Below, piece after piece: positions 1-7,415 of a DNA stretch of 51,644 nt. This DNA is from Candidatus Zemynaea palustris. GTDB lineage: Bacteria > Vulcanimicrobiota > Vulcanimicrobiia > Vulcanimicrobiales > Vulcanimicrobiaceae. The stretch's first letter is position 1. Each line of letters opens with the position of its first letter. The stretch is taken from the NCBI GenBank assembly GCA_003134695.1, contig PLCB01000061.1:1-51644 (forward strand), read 5' to 3'. Under the pieces are notes generated by a model, which had not been told where the DNA came from, made no database searches, and saw only the letters and a list, made by a program, of their open reading frames with translations. Both the position numbers and the translations under genes were made by a program.

Positions 1-2
1 CC

Positions 3-251
3 GTATCGCAGGAAGAGACCGCGCGGCACCGTGTGTCGGGCGCGATGATGAGGCTCGCGCCGTCGGCGGACGGGCTCGGCAGAATCGCGCGACTGCTGGA
101 AGAGGGGACGATACGTCCAGACGTCGCGACCGTGTACGCGCTCCAGGATGCGGCTCAAGCCTGGAAGGACATCGCCGGGAACCTACCGCCCAGTGGGCCG
201 GGAGCGACAAGACGCAGGTCACACGGCAAGATCGTGCTTCGTGTGGCCTAG
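3..251 (+). CDS. MDR-family (zinc-binding alcohol dehydrogenase/quinone oxidoreductase-like) C-terminus, partial
   Basis: The frame is open from the window edge to a stop at 251, so only about the last 82 residues are present. The end of the peptide has the usual pattern of medium-chain dehydrogenase/reductases: an alpha/beta stretch ARLLEEGTIRPDVATVYALQ, then AAQAWKDIAG and the closing HGKIVLRV, which matches the family ending in which the last strand returns to the catalytic domain. NAD(P)H-dependent oxidoreduction of a small carbonyl or quinone is expected from the family; the substrate cannot be told. The GTG at 33 is internal, because the frame continues upstream. Confidence 0.75.
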   Translation, partial: VSQEETARHRVSGAMMRLAPSADGLGRIARLLEEGTIRPDVATVYALQDAAQAWKDIAGNLPPSGPGATRRRSHGKIVLRVA

Positions 252-409
252 ACATCTCCAACGAGTGACATACCTCTTGGCTTACGGCTGGGCGTACTGC
301 AATGAAGAAGAGACTTCGCATAACACTTAGTCGAAGCGCAATCGGCCGGTGCGCTTTGGCGCCGTCCAAGTTCTCTCGCTTTCCGCGTGCCGCAATGGCT
401 TGTTGGAAG

Positions 410-476
410 CCTTGTTCTGTAAGGATTCCTCGTCCTTGTTTAGGCCCTCATCCAGCCGCCGAACCCGGTTTGCTTA
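410..476. repeat. Attachment-like module C (half copy)
   Basis: A stretch at about 410-440 is nearly identical to 1990-2020 (both contain CTTGTTCTGTAAGGATTCCT). It is followed at 468-476 by the nonamer TTTGCTTAC, which also occurs at 1817-1825, 2045-2053, 5667-5675 and 5678-5686. This copy lacks the tRNA-Ser half seen in modules A and B. It abuts integrase debris on the minus strand, so the nonamer is plausibly an arm-type integrase binding site. Confidence 0.5.
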
Positions 477-745
477 CGGGTCGTAGGCCCGTGACGGCGG
501 TAAAAGCGATCGGAAATTCGAGTCGCGTACCCTTCGCCGACTCAATCAGGAAGCGAATCTGGTCCCGATTGATCGGCATTGGCTGAGTCCAGGCTCGAGC
601 GTTACGTCCTGCCAGCGCAACGCCGCAAGCTCGCCGCGACGAGCGCCGGTCGCGAGGGCCAGCATGATTACCGCGCCCCAGCGGGTGCCGCGTGCGGCGT
701 CGAGCAGCGCGGGTATTCTCCTTGGGTTTCGTCAGGGTGACGTTT
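470..745 (-). pseudogene. Tyrosine recombinase (integrase) fragments
   Basis: On the minus strand two broken pieces of a phage-type tyrosine integrase catalytic domain lie side by side in different frames. The piece at about 585-745 reads VTLTKPKE, then LLDAARGTRWGAVIMLALAT and GARRGELAALRWQDVTLEPG, which contains the box I arginine context (ATGARRGELxALRW). The piece at about 470-590 reads INRDQIRFLIESAKGTRLEF and AFTAVTGLR, which corresponds to the same region of a second integrase and stops at the arm-like nonamer TTTGCTTAC. Stops and frame changes make both non-functional. The remains begin exactly at the 3' end of the secreted-protein gene at 732-1253, whose last residues may therefore be altered. 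Confidence 0.65.
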
Positions 746-1253
746 CGACATGAGGTGGTGCTAGAGTGGGGCGCTGCCGGCGACTCCTGTCGACGCCCGA
801 GGCGGAAAGGATCGCATTAACGTCGTTTATCAAAGCGAGGATGAGCACACTATTGGGCGCAGGCGCGCAAGAGAGGTCGGGCGACCTCCAGCCGTGCCAT
901 TGGACGTACGCCGTCGTTGTATTCCCGGCGTACGTCCCGCAAAACTCGTCGGCGATGCGAAGACCGTCGCGCTTCGCTTTGAGATCGGCGAAGAACCGGT
1001 GAGCGAGCGAGGCCGCAATCGTAAAGGTTTTGAGGGGGCCATGCATCGCTCTCCCGCGATCTTGCAGCGTGAGATCGGCGTTGCCGTCGGACCACACGTC
1101 CATTTTGTATCCCGACCAATCCGTCGAACCCGAATCGACGACCGTCGCACCGTCGCGCGCCGGCGTGTTGGCCGCGCAAACGGCAAGCGGTAACACCATC
1201 AACGCTAAGGCAAATGCCACGCGAGTGATTCGCAAGCTAAAAGACTTGTACAT
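732..1253 (-). CDS. Secreted protein of unknown function
   Basis: The 173-residue product starts with a clear signal peptide: basic MYKSFSLRITR, then a hydrophobic core ending near VCAA. A good ribosome binding site (TAGGAGAGG) precedes the ATG. The mature part contains TDWSGYKMDVWSDGNADL, CGTYAGNTTT and a C-terminal CAPAPNSVLILALINDVNA. I do not recognise the family. Two cysteines could form a disulfide in the periplasm. The last 20 or so residues (RSRRQRPTLAPPHVETSP) look unlike the rest and run into integrase debris, so the natural C-terminus may have been replaced. Confidence 0.6.
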   Translation of the reverse strand: MYKSFSLRITRVAFALALMVLPLAVCAANTPARDGATVVDSGSTDWSGYKMDVWSDGNADLTLQDRGRAMHGPLKTFTIAASLAHRFFADLKAKRDGLRIADEFCGTYAGNTTTAYVQWHGWRSPDLSCAPAPNSVLILALINDVNAILSASGVDRSRRQRPTLAPPHVETSP

Positions 1254-1261
1254 TTCCTCTC

Positions 1262-1384
1262 CTAAACGAAAGACATCTCCCTGGGACCCGGTTTAACTCC
1301 GTCCTCGGAAAGCCCAAGGCGCCGGCACATCCAAGCTACTCGAAGCTCGAGTTGGGCAAGACGAACCTCGATCGGGTCCATATG
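1262..1384 (-). other. Possible small ORF, uncertain
   Basis: A short open frame begins MDPIEVRLAQLELRVAWMCR and ends near 1262; it would give about 40 residues, mostly helical and amphipathic. No convincing ribosome binding site precedes the ATG near 1382, and the longer frame upstream reads like degenerate sequence. It may be a remnant. The stretch just upstream (1389-1490) resembles 14397-14500. Confidence 0.2.
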
Positions 1385-1805
1385 CGGCTTAGCCGATGAT
1401 CCCCCAGATGGCCCAGATTTTCGACGCCAGTTTGGCGCCTTCCGGCCGTGAGGACAGAGCCCGGTCGCTTTGGTCACCCCACTGGACGAGTTTTCGCGAG
1501 GGCGACAAGGGAGCCGGATCTGTAATCATTGGGGTGTCCTCCTTCACACCTCGATCGTACCGGCAGAAACCCGACCAAACATCCGTAGAAATACGGAATT
1601 CGCGACCAGTTGGCCTCGCGTTCGTTCGTTACACGCGCTAGCCAGTGAATCGCGCGTTAGACCTCTTCAAATCCGAGTCCGAGATGAGCGCGCGCGCCCT
1701 CCACGGTTTGAGAGCTGTGTGTCGGACGCGAGCTCGCGGTAGCCGCACTCGCAGCGCCGGGGATTCGCCGGGCAGTCGAGAATGCCGCTCGAATAATGCC
1801 CTCTT

Positions 1806-2053
1806 CTTGCTTACGGTTTGCTTACAAACCAACCGGGAAGCATCGGGATTTACCGGGACAACTCGTCACAACTTATACGAGAAACCCTTACAGAACGGTC
1901 TTCGTCGGTAAGGATCGGGACTCGTCGGTACGGCTCCTCACGCCTTTCAAGACCGTCGCATTCAACCGCTCTGTCACCTCTCCACCAGGAAAGCCTTGTT
2001 CTGTAAGGATTCCTCGTCCTTCCTCATCTAGCCGCAAGACTCGGTTTGCTTAC
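1806..2053 (-). repeat. Attachment-like module B with 5' half of tRNA-Ser
   Basis: Read on the minus strand, 1983 down to 1945 is the 5' half of a tRNA-Ser gene: acceptor GGAGAGG, D-arm CAGAGCGGTTGAATGCG, and an anticodon loop CTTGAAA with anticodon TGA. The sequence then departs from tRNA. Nonamers TTTGCTTAC (or CTTGCTTAC) lie on both sides: 1806-1814 and 1817-1825 on one, 2045-2053 on the other. Arm sites flanking a tRNA-derived core is the layout of a phage or island attP/att site. Module A (5667-5844) is a close second copy in the same orientation. This copy has changes in the tRNA stem and looks older. Confidence 0.6.
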
Positions 2054-2187
2054 ATTTGCACGCGGATTAATCGGCGGGCATGTGCGAGGGCGTTTGCGAG
2101 TTTGGCCGCGGCCTCCTCATTCATGGTCTGCTTCACGTCAAAAGAGCAACCTAGACCAACCGCTATCGGTTGCTTGAAAGACCGCAT
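2050..2187 (-). pseudogene. Fragment of a mobile-element-type small protein
   Basis: A minus-strand frame reads MRSFKQPIAVGLGCSF, DVKQTMNEEAAAKLANALA and ends HARRLIRVQM, with its TAA inside the arm-like nonamer at 2045-2053. The frame stays open upstream to about 2258 (SQNYLHVDL) but has no start codon there. The shape (a beta-rich start, then an Ala-rich helix) resembles small accessory proteins of plasmids and phages, but I cannot name a family. It is probably the 3' end of a gene cut by rearrangement. Confidence 0.35.
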
Positions 2188-2210
2188 CAAGTCAACATGG
2201 AGATAGTTCT

Positions 2211-2390
2211 GTGAGCGGCGTATCCCCGTCGCGGCGGCCAGACGCTACGCAACGTCATGAGCAACCCGGTGCTTTTTACGACATTGATTACCGCATCCCG
2301 CAACGCGAGATCAATGCGATCATCGACATGGAAATGGCGCAGGTCAAGCGCGACGATCAATTGATGAACGAGTGGATTCGGCTGATCTAG
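2211..2390 (+). CDS. Small protein of unknown function (59 aa)
   Basis: A GTG at 2211 is preceded by ATGGAGATAGTTCT, which supplies a GGAG ribosome binding site about nine bases upstream. The frame runs to TAG at 2388-2390. The product has a disordered start (SGVSPSRRPDATQRHEQP) and a compact second half (FYDIDYRIPQREINAIIDME, then KRDDQLMNEWIRLI) with balanced composition, unlike a shadow frame. It converges on the haloperoxidase-like gene with a four-base overlap. The family is unknown. Confidence 0.4.
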   Translation: MSGVSPSRRPDATQRHEQPGAFYDIDYRIPQREINAIIDMEMAQVKRDDQLMNEWIRLI

Positions 2391-3619
2391 CTCGGTTTCT
2401 TAGCGACTGGTTGTAAGACGTTCTGCGCCGCATAGCGGCCGATGTTCCGTCCCATCTCTTGTCCGACGACTGTCGAGAAGCGGTAGTGGAAGCCGGCCCA
2501 GATGCGCGCCTGAGATATCTCGTTAGAGTAAGCCCAAAGGTTGGTCCACCGGTGCGTCACGCCGGGCGCAGTGGAGCTCGTCATGCTGAATTCGGGGACG
2601 TCGGCACTGCCCAGCACAGTCTCGATTGCTGAGGCGACTGCCGCACTGGCGATGCAATGGGCGCATGGGTACTCCGGATGCATCGGCGTGTTGTCGATCG
2701 GTAACCAGGTCGCATCGCGAACCGTGGCAGAATTACCGTACGTGTCACCATTGCGGATCGCCGTAACCGGACGCCAGAATTCGTAATAATACTTTGCGTC
2801 CATCACCGCAATTAACGCGTCTGCAGCAGCGAGGGCCGCCAGCGCCACGAGACGCGCACTCTCGACAACGCTCATGTTCTTCGCTGCGACGATCTGCCGC
2901 ACCACCGGCTGCGTGCTCTGCGGTCCGGTCATCAACCAAAAACGGGCATCCTCGGTCTGTTGTGCCGAGCGCTTCGCGCTGGTTCTGCCACCGTAGTCCT
3001 TGATCTCGTTGTAATCCGCGGTCCACTGTGGACTCGTCAGCGAGATCGGCGGTTTCGGCCGGAATTGCGCCGGACTCGATAGTGCGAACGGCGTGAGCTT
3101 CGCCCACATCGGCGTCAGGGTAGGCGGTGTGGGAATATAGACGCCCGGCTTCGTCTTCGGCCGGTAATCGTCCGGTGCACTCGCTCCGTCTTTCGCGCGT
3201 GCCTCTACGCATTTTGCCGCCATCGCCTCGCCGAGTGCGATGCCGTTCGTTTTCGCGGCGCCGTCCGGAAGCGAAGCCAGGTATGCCGCAAGCGAAGCCT
3301 TTACATCCGCCGCCGCGCTCGGGTCGAGCGCGATCATCACGTTCGCCGCCGCCGACGCAGCTGCGGCTTCCTGCGACGTCCCGGCCGTGGCCGTTTGCGC
3401 TCCCAGGTACGGCCTGTAGCGCGGTTCGATGGAGTTCACCGCGTCGAACATCGCGAGATCGATCATCGCGACGGCTCGCGCTGCTACGGGTGCCGGCATC
3501 CTCGGCGTCACGAACGCGACTGCCTTCGTGTCCCAATCGGTGATGACGTTCGCAAGCGCCGGTGTAGCGGAGAATACGAGCGTCGTAGCAAGCGCTGCAA
3601 TGCGAAGAATGGAGAGCAT
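2387..3619 (-). CDS. Vanadium-dependent haloperoxidase/PAP2-superfamily secreted protein
   Basis: The 410-residue product has a signal peptide (MLSILRIAALATTLVFSATP, cleavage after ALA) and the helical PAP2/vanadium haloperoxidase fold. Visible motifs are K-x6-R in KYYYEFWRPV (vanadate or phosphate ligands), a central YPCAHCIAS where the family has PSGH, and the late RIWAGFHYRF with the final His and Arg. Members bind vanadate for halide oxidation or act as acid phosphatases; which applies here cannot be told. The serine and glycine of the SGH box are replaced (CAH), which may weaken anion binding. A strong ribosome binding site (GGAGAGGAGG) precedes the ATG. The gene lies between att-like modules A and B, so it may have been cargo of an integrated element. 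Confidence 0.8.
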   Translation of the reverse strand: MLSILRIAALATTLVFSATPALANVITDWDTKAVAFVTPRMPAPVAARAVAMIDLAMFDAVNSIEPRYRPYLGAQTATAGTSQEAAAASAAANVMIALDPSAAADVKASLAAYLASLPDGAAKTNGIALGEAMAAKCVEARAKDGASAPDDYRPKTKPGVYIPTPPTLTPMWAKLTPFALSSPAQFRPKPPISLTSPQWTADYNEIKDYGGRTSAKRSAQQTEDARFWLMTGPQSTQPVVRQIVAAKNMSVVESARLVALAALAAADALIAVMDAKYYYEFWRPVTAIRNGDTYGNSATVRDATWLPIDNTPMHPEYPCAHCIASAAVASAIETVLGSADVPEFSMTSSTAPGVTHRWTNLWAYSNEISQARIWAGFHYRFSTVVGQEMGRNIGRYAAQNVLQPVAKKPS

Positions 3620-3635
3620 AATAAACCTCCTCTCC

Positions 3636-3740
3636 TGGCCGGTCGAGCTTTCTCGGACCGGGACTGCGCCCCTCTAGGGTTAGCCCTGGCGGACCAGTTC
3701 TTCGCCGACATCCCGCGGGTGGCGGGGCCTTGTTTTCGGA
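3636..3740 (-). promoter_or_regulatory. Structured 5' leader of the haloperoxidase-like gene
   Basis: Read on the minus strand, the leader contains a run of possible stems: AGGGCTAACCCT, then GGGGCGCAGTCCC, then a strong hairpin CCGGTC-GAG-AAAG-CTC-GACCGG (one bulged base) that ends just before the ribosome binding site. Such a leader could be a riboswitch or an attenuator. The GGGC-TAACC and GGCGCAG pieces faintly recall the c-di-GMP-I (GEMM) core, but the conserved GACGCAAAGC is not matched, so I do not assign a class. Confidence 0.3.
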
Positions 3741-3915
3741 GCGGCCTCTGGCTAAGCCGCTAAGAGCCGGGAACCCAGCGCCAAGCTCCTCGCGCGCAAA
3801 GCCCGAGCGCCGGGGGGCTTCGTCTCGAAACGCTAGATCGCAACATCGGCTCTAAGCCGCTAAGCGCGTGGCGCGCCAAACACCTTGCGCGTCTACGTCA
3901 TGATCCCCTGAGGTG

Positions 3916-4764
3916 TCACTGGACAGTGACCGTTCCGCTGCTGCTACCGGTGGAGATTACCCCGCCCGTGCAAGTGTAGGTATTCGTGGTTACGCTGAGA
4001 TTGCTGGGGTATTGCAAAAACACGGACACGGTGGCGAGCTCGAGTGCGGTGACGTCGCCCGAGGGTGTTGGCGGCTGAACGACGATTGTGAAGCTACCAG
4101 TCTGGCCGCTCACGCACCCCACGGCAAATGCGTACTCCCCCGTCGGATTGGGGGAAGTTAGAGTGGTGGGCGTAACGGTCCCTACGCTCGGGTTGCTGGT
4201 GGAGAAAGAGAAAGGACCATTATCGAAGGAGGTTGAGCCTCCCGCTGACGTGATGACCGGTTTGCCGGCATCGTAAACGTCAAAGGGTCCGCTGCAGCTG
4301 CTACCGCTGCACGTAACTGGGGTAAAGACGATGAGGTCGACGGCTCCGTTGAGCGTCAGCGCCGGCGAAAGCGTGCCGTTCGCTCCGCCGATGAGGATGT
4401 AAGTCCGGACTCCCTCCGCGAGAACGAAAGTCGCGCCATCGATCTCCGCTGCGAAGCTGTGCGTTCCCTCCGATGATGTCCAGGAGAGCGTGCACGTGCT
4501 GGTGCAGGCGGTGCTGCCGGCGGCGGTGGTGGCACCGTCGATGAACAAGGCGGCGTGTGTCGTCGCAGATGAGATGTAGGAGGGCTTCCGGGCGTTGTTC
4601 GTCGCGCTGTGCGTCTGCGGCACCGTGAATGTCATTGTACCCGTAGCCATCGCCGCAGACTTCATCGGCGTGCTGTTCGCGGGCGTGCTGTTCGAGCCGG
4701 CGCCCGAGCAAGCCGCAAGCACGACGGCGGTCAAGATAAACGGGACAAGGGTTCGTAGATTCAT
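3916..4764 (-). CDS. Lipoprotein with beta-sandwich-like region, unknown function
   Basis: The 282-residue product starts MNLRTLVPFILTAVVLAACS, a lipoprotein signal with lipobox LAAC, so it is exported and lipid-anchored. The mature part is rich in Thr, Ser, Gly and Val with repeated beta-strand patterns, such as NGTLSPALTLNGAVDLIVF and SFDNGPFSFSTSNPSVGTVT, as in Ig-like or adhesin-type domains. Four or more cysteines (ACTSTC, TCSGSSC, VGCVSG, YTCTGG) suggest disulfides. The ribosome binding site is AGAGGAT. Its C-terminal tail SSSGTVTVQ and the flanking bases are duplicated at the end of the next gene (4880). Confidence 0.65.
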   Translation of the reverse strand: MNLRTLVPFILTAVVLAACSGAGSNSTPANSTPMKSAAMATGTMTFTVPQTHSATNNARKPSYISSATTHAALFIDGATTAAGSTACTSTCTLSWTSSEGTHSFAAEIDGATFVLAEGVRTYILIGGANGTLSPALTLNGAVDLIVFTPVTCSGSSCSGPFDVYDAGKPVITSAGGSTSFDNGPFSFSTSNPSVGTVTPTTLTSPNPTGEYAFAVGCVSGQTGSFTIVVQPPTPSGDVTALELATVSVFLQYPSNLSVTTNTYTCTGGVISTGSSSGTVTVQ

Positions 4765-4879
4765 ATTCTATCCTCTTTGTGATGTTTGTGATGGTAACGG
4801 TGATATGTCAGGGTGAAACCGTGATCGTGACCGACCCCGTCCCTCCAGGCAAGCCGAGGCGCATGATGCCCTGAGGGTG

Positions 4880-5293
4880 TCACTGGAGAGTGATCGTTCC
4901 GCTGGAACTGGCTGTCGGGGTTGGAGTTGGGGTCGGAGTTGGAGTTGGAGTCGGAGTTGGAGTCGGAGTTGGAGTCGGGGTTGGAGTTGGAGTCGGCGTC
5001 GGGGTTGGAGTTGGGGTCGGAGTTGGAGTCGGCGTCGGGGTTGGAGTCGGCGTGGGCGTTGGCGTCGGCGTCGGCGTAACACCCGGACTGGGTGTCACGC
5101 CCGGAGACGGCGCAATGTGAAAGGCCGGTACGGTGCAATTACCGCACCCGCCGCTGCAAGCACCTACAATGAGGGAAGCGATCAGAAGAGTCGCGCTCGC
5201 GACGAATGGACGCAACCGCCATTTGCCTACAGCCAAGGCAGGGCGCTGCTCTTTGTTAGCGTGTCGAACGACAAGGTCAGCGGGCTCTAGCAT
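4880..5293 (-). CDS. Lipoprotein with long Thr-Pro repeat
   Basis: The product carries a lipoprotein signal ([20 protein letters not shown], lipobox VGAC), a short Cys-rich piece ([11 protein letters not shown]), two SPGVTP units, then roughly 27 consecutive Thr-Pro dipeptides, and the tail SSSGTITLQ. Pro-Thr runs of this kind act as extended, often glycosylated spacers on the cell surface. No domain follows the spacer, so the protein looks like a stalk that lost or never had a head. Start choice is uncertain: the ATG at 5293 has no good ribosome binding site, and a TTG nearer the signal peptide (just before AVGKW) is an alternative. Confidence 0.5.
   Translation of the reverse strand: MLEPADLVVRHANKEQRPALAVGKWRLRPFVASATLLIASLIVGACSGGCGNCTVPAFHIAPSPGVTPSPGVTPTPTPTPTPTPTPTPTPTPTPTPTPTPTPTPTPTPTPTPTPTPTPTPTPTPTPTASSSGTITLQ
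4915..5080. repeat. Hexamer tandem repeat encoding (Thr-Pro)n
   Basis: A run of imperfect six-base units (GTTGGA, GTCGGA, GTTGGG and GTCGGC on the plus strand) extends for about 165 bases. Read on the minus strand it codes for alternating Thr and Pro in the 4880-5293 lipoprotein. Tracts of this type change length by slipped-strand replication, always in multiples of two residues, so the frame is kept. Confidence 0.85.
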
Positions 5294-5666
5294 CGAGACC
5301 CATCTCTCCGGCCCTAGTGAGGGAGGGAGGCCTTTCCTCGTCCAATTGCCAGCGCCTGGCGATTTCCGCCAAGCGGTACGCCTTCTTTCACTATTAGATG
5401 GCAAAGGCGAGCCAAAGGGGCAAGGCACAAAGCCGCAAAGCCGCAAAGCCGCTCAGCGCTCGGCTCGCGATGCGCGTGGCGATCGGGCCGCCCGGCGAGG
5501 GACCGGACGTTTCGCGCGTTTATGTAGTATCCCAGGGCGAATGCGAACGTCGCTATCAGACATTGGTTCGTTTCACCGCTGAGGAGCCGTCATCGTCCTC
5601 TGCTGCGGCTTATCACGAAAGAGTGCATAGGAACGCGCCTTACGGTGCAACAGCTCCGTCGTCGCC

Positions 5667-5844
5667 TTTGCTTACGGTTTGCTTACAAACGAGGCGGAAA
5701 GCGTCGGGATTTGCCGGCACTACCCAACACAACGTAGGCGAAAAACCCTTACAGGACGGGCTTCATCGGTACAAATCGGGACGAGTCGGTACGGCTCCTC
5801 ACGCCTTTCAAGACCGCCGCATTCAACCGCTCTGCCACCTCTCC
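5667..5844 (-). repeat. Attachment-like module A with 5' half of tRNA-Ser
   Basis: Minus-strand 5844 down to 5806 is an undamaged 5' half of a tRNA-Ser(TGA) gene: GGAGAGGTGGCAGAGCGG, TTGAATGCGGCGG, then the loop CTTGAAA. After the anticodon loop the expected 3' half is absent and is replaced by GGCGTGAGGAGCCGTACCG, which is shared with module B. Two direct nonamers TTTGCTTAC lie at 5667-5675 and 5678-5686. This fits a displaced half-tRNA left at one end of an element whose crossover lies in the anticodon loop. No integrase gene is intact nearby. Confidence 0.65.
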
Positions 5845-6051
5845 GTAAGGCTTTGCGGCGCATCGCCGCTAGATTGGTGCCATCTAGGTGCCATTTCTCG
5901 TTCCACATCAGGAAAGTCCAGTCTTTGTGGAGGGTGGGCGCGAGCTTGTCCTCCACGGAGACGACTGCACCCAAGCTGCATCCTGCGCAGTCATCACGCA
6001 GCGCGAAGTTTCCGCTTCAACGATCTGCTAGACTTACGCGCCTCCGCTTCG

Positions 6052-6375
6052 TCAAAATCGTATGAGTAAGAGACCCGAATAACGGTGTCCGAACAGCTGA
6101 AACGCCGGAATCTCGTCCCAGTGGACGTTCTGCGGCATCCACGGCCCGCTATCGACGACAGGAAACACGTACCCGTCTCGTTCGAGTCTTCCGGTATGCG
6201 CGCTAGCAACTCGATCGCGACCGGCGTCGTGGCGCAGCACCGTCTTTGCAAAGAACTCCCGGAACGCTGACAAGTACCCCGTGACCGGCTCTCCAGCAAC
6301 GGAATTCGAGCAGGTTTCGCCGAGCACGCTATACTGTTTGGAAGGCGCGCCACGTCTCGGGCCCGACCTTATCAA
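6052..6375 (-). pseudogene. Degenerate coding remnant, unknown family
   Basis: A minus-strand frame reads TGYLSAFREFFAKTVLRHDA, then DGYVFPVVDSGPWMPQNVHW and DEIPAFQLFGHRYSGLL. The second half has protein-like composition, but the frame has no plausible start with a ribosome binding site and overlaps the methyltransferase fragment at 6329-6583 in another frame. I cannot assign a family. The stretch 5845-6050 next to it shows nothing I can support. Confidence 0.25.
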
Positions 6376-6583
6376 CTAGGCAATAGCGCTGTCTGGACAG
6401 GGGATGGTCAAGGTATGCCAGCGATGTTCGAGGTCGGACCTGAAGACATAAAGGTGGGTCGAGGAGCGCGAGCACGTTAGCGAGCGAGAGATGGATGAAA
6501 CGCGGGGGATCGTCAAGGCGCGCCGCCCGTGCGGGGTCGAAGCGCTTAGGCTGCTCGACGCCGTGGCGATCGTGTTCAGACAT
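6329..6583 (-). pseudogene. N-terminal fragment of a SAM-dependent methyltransferase
   Basis: The frame begins MSEHDRHGVEQPKRFDPARA and continues ARLDDPPRFIHLSLANVLAL up to LLDPP. This resembles the usual start of a class I SAM methyltransferase (RFDPARAxxLDDPxRFxxLxxxxVxALLDPP), where the glycine-rich SAM motif should follow. Instead the frame becomes unrelated sequence and ends. The SAM-binding core is therefore missing and the gene is broken. It is divergently placed next to an intact methyltransferase at 6607. Confidence 0.5.
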
Positions 6584-6606
6584 CGGCGCAGGCTACTACT
6601 TGTTTC

Positions 6607-7221
6607 ATGAACGGTTACTTCTACGATGTGGCGACGGGCCTCGTCGAAAGGCGCGTTATCGCGCCTCTACGACAAGGCCTGATTTTCCCATTGCGCAGAG
6701 AAATCGTCGACGTCGGCGCAGGCACCGGGGCGAACTTTCGCTATTTTCACCCCGGGACACATGTCGTCGCTTTCGAACCGGATCCCTCGATGGCGCGCCG
6801 CGCCCGCTCGAAGATTGCGCACTCCGGCGCGCGCATCGAGTTACGGATCGCCGACGACTCTGGCCTTGAGACGCTTCCTTCAGAAAGCGTGGATGCCGTC
6901 GTCATGACGTTGGTGCTTTGCACGGTCGACGATCCGATCTCCACGCTGCGGCGCGCGAAGCGCGTTCTGAAGCCTGCGGGGACGCTCATCCTCATCGAGC
7001 ACGTTCGCTCGCCGGGAACGGTCGGGAGATTTCAGGACTTCATCGCGCCGGCTTGGCGGCGCATCGCAAGCGGCTGTCACCTCGATCGCGAGACAGTGGA
7101 CGCGGTCGGATCCGTCGGATTCGACGTTGCGGGAGTTGCGACAAAAAGGCTCCCGAAGTTCTTTCCGATTCAGGAAATCATCTACGGACGACTCCCTCTA
7201 ACCGCGAAAGATGGCGCCTAG
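6607..7221 (+). CDS. Class I SAM-dependent methyltransferase
   Basis: The 204-residue product has the Rossmann methyltransferase fold: motif I REIVDVGAGTGANFRYF (near residue 32), the acidic end of strand 2 VVAFEPDP, DAVVMTLVLCTVDDP (motif IV) and the late GTLILIEHVRSPG. The C-terminal GCHLDRETVDAVGSVGF is the pattern of the UbiE/phosphatidylethanolamine-methyltransferase-like group. Substrate is unknown; lipids, quinones or small thiols are typical for relatives. It is a single gene with a weak hairpin after its stop. Confidence 0.8.
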   Translation: MNGYFYDVATGLVERRVIAPLRQGLIFPLRREIVDVGAGTGANFRYFHPGTHVVAFEPDPSMARRARSKIAHSGARIELRIADDSGLETLPSESVDAVVMTLVLCTVDDPISTLRRAKRVLKPAGTLILIEHVRSPGTVGRFQDFIAPAWRRIASGCHLDRETVDAVGSVGFDVAGVATKRLPKFFPIQEIIYGRLPLTAKDGA

Positions 7222-7246
7222 GTCCGGGCCTCACGGACCCGTTTGA
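7221..7246 (+). terminator. Weak terminator-like hairpin
   Basis: GGTCCG at 7221-7226 pairs with CGGACC at 7234-7239 around a seven-base loop, followed by CGTTT. It lies directly after the methyltransferase stop. The T-run is short, so termination may be inefficient. Confidence 0.35.
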
Positions 7247-7415
7247 CACGATAGTCGGACCAGACGGCTGGCTGAGGGTTCGAATCCCGATGGTGCTACT
7301 CTCTACAGGAGGGAACTTCGGACCAATCCGACACGTTCTTAGCCCACCAAGGTAATCACGGACACGGGCGGCGACAAGATGCGGTTGTCACACCGATTCA
7401 GCATGGGGAGGCGTC

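Noticed and set aside
302-586. 94-codon plus-strand frame
   Set aside because: It lies over integrase remains and att-like sequence and shows no protein-like features.
3636-3740. c-di-GMP-I (GEMM) riboswitch
   Set aside because: The GGGC-AACC piece is suggestive, but the conserved GACGCAAAGC and the GNRA-receptor elements are not found.
4915-5080. CRISPR-like array
   Set aside because: The repeat is a simple hexamer coding for Thr-Pro, with no spacers and no cas genes.
4890-5120. Plus-strand Val-Gly repeat protein
   Set aside because: It is the antisense of the Thr-Pro repeat; the minus strand has a lipoprotein signal and a sensible tail.
5806-5844. tRNA-Ser gene on the minus strand
   Set aside because: Only the 5' half is present; the anticodon stem, variable arm, T-arm and acceptor 3' strand are absent.
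7272-7310. tRNA-like T-arm (GGGTTCGAATCCC) after the methyltransferase gene
   Set aside because: Only three base pairs of the T-stem form, and no matching acceptor or anticodon arm lies upstream. It may be a decayed tRNA end but is not a gene.
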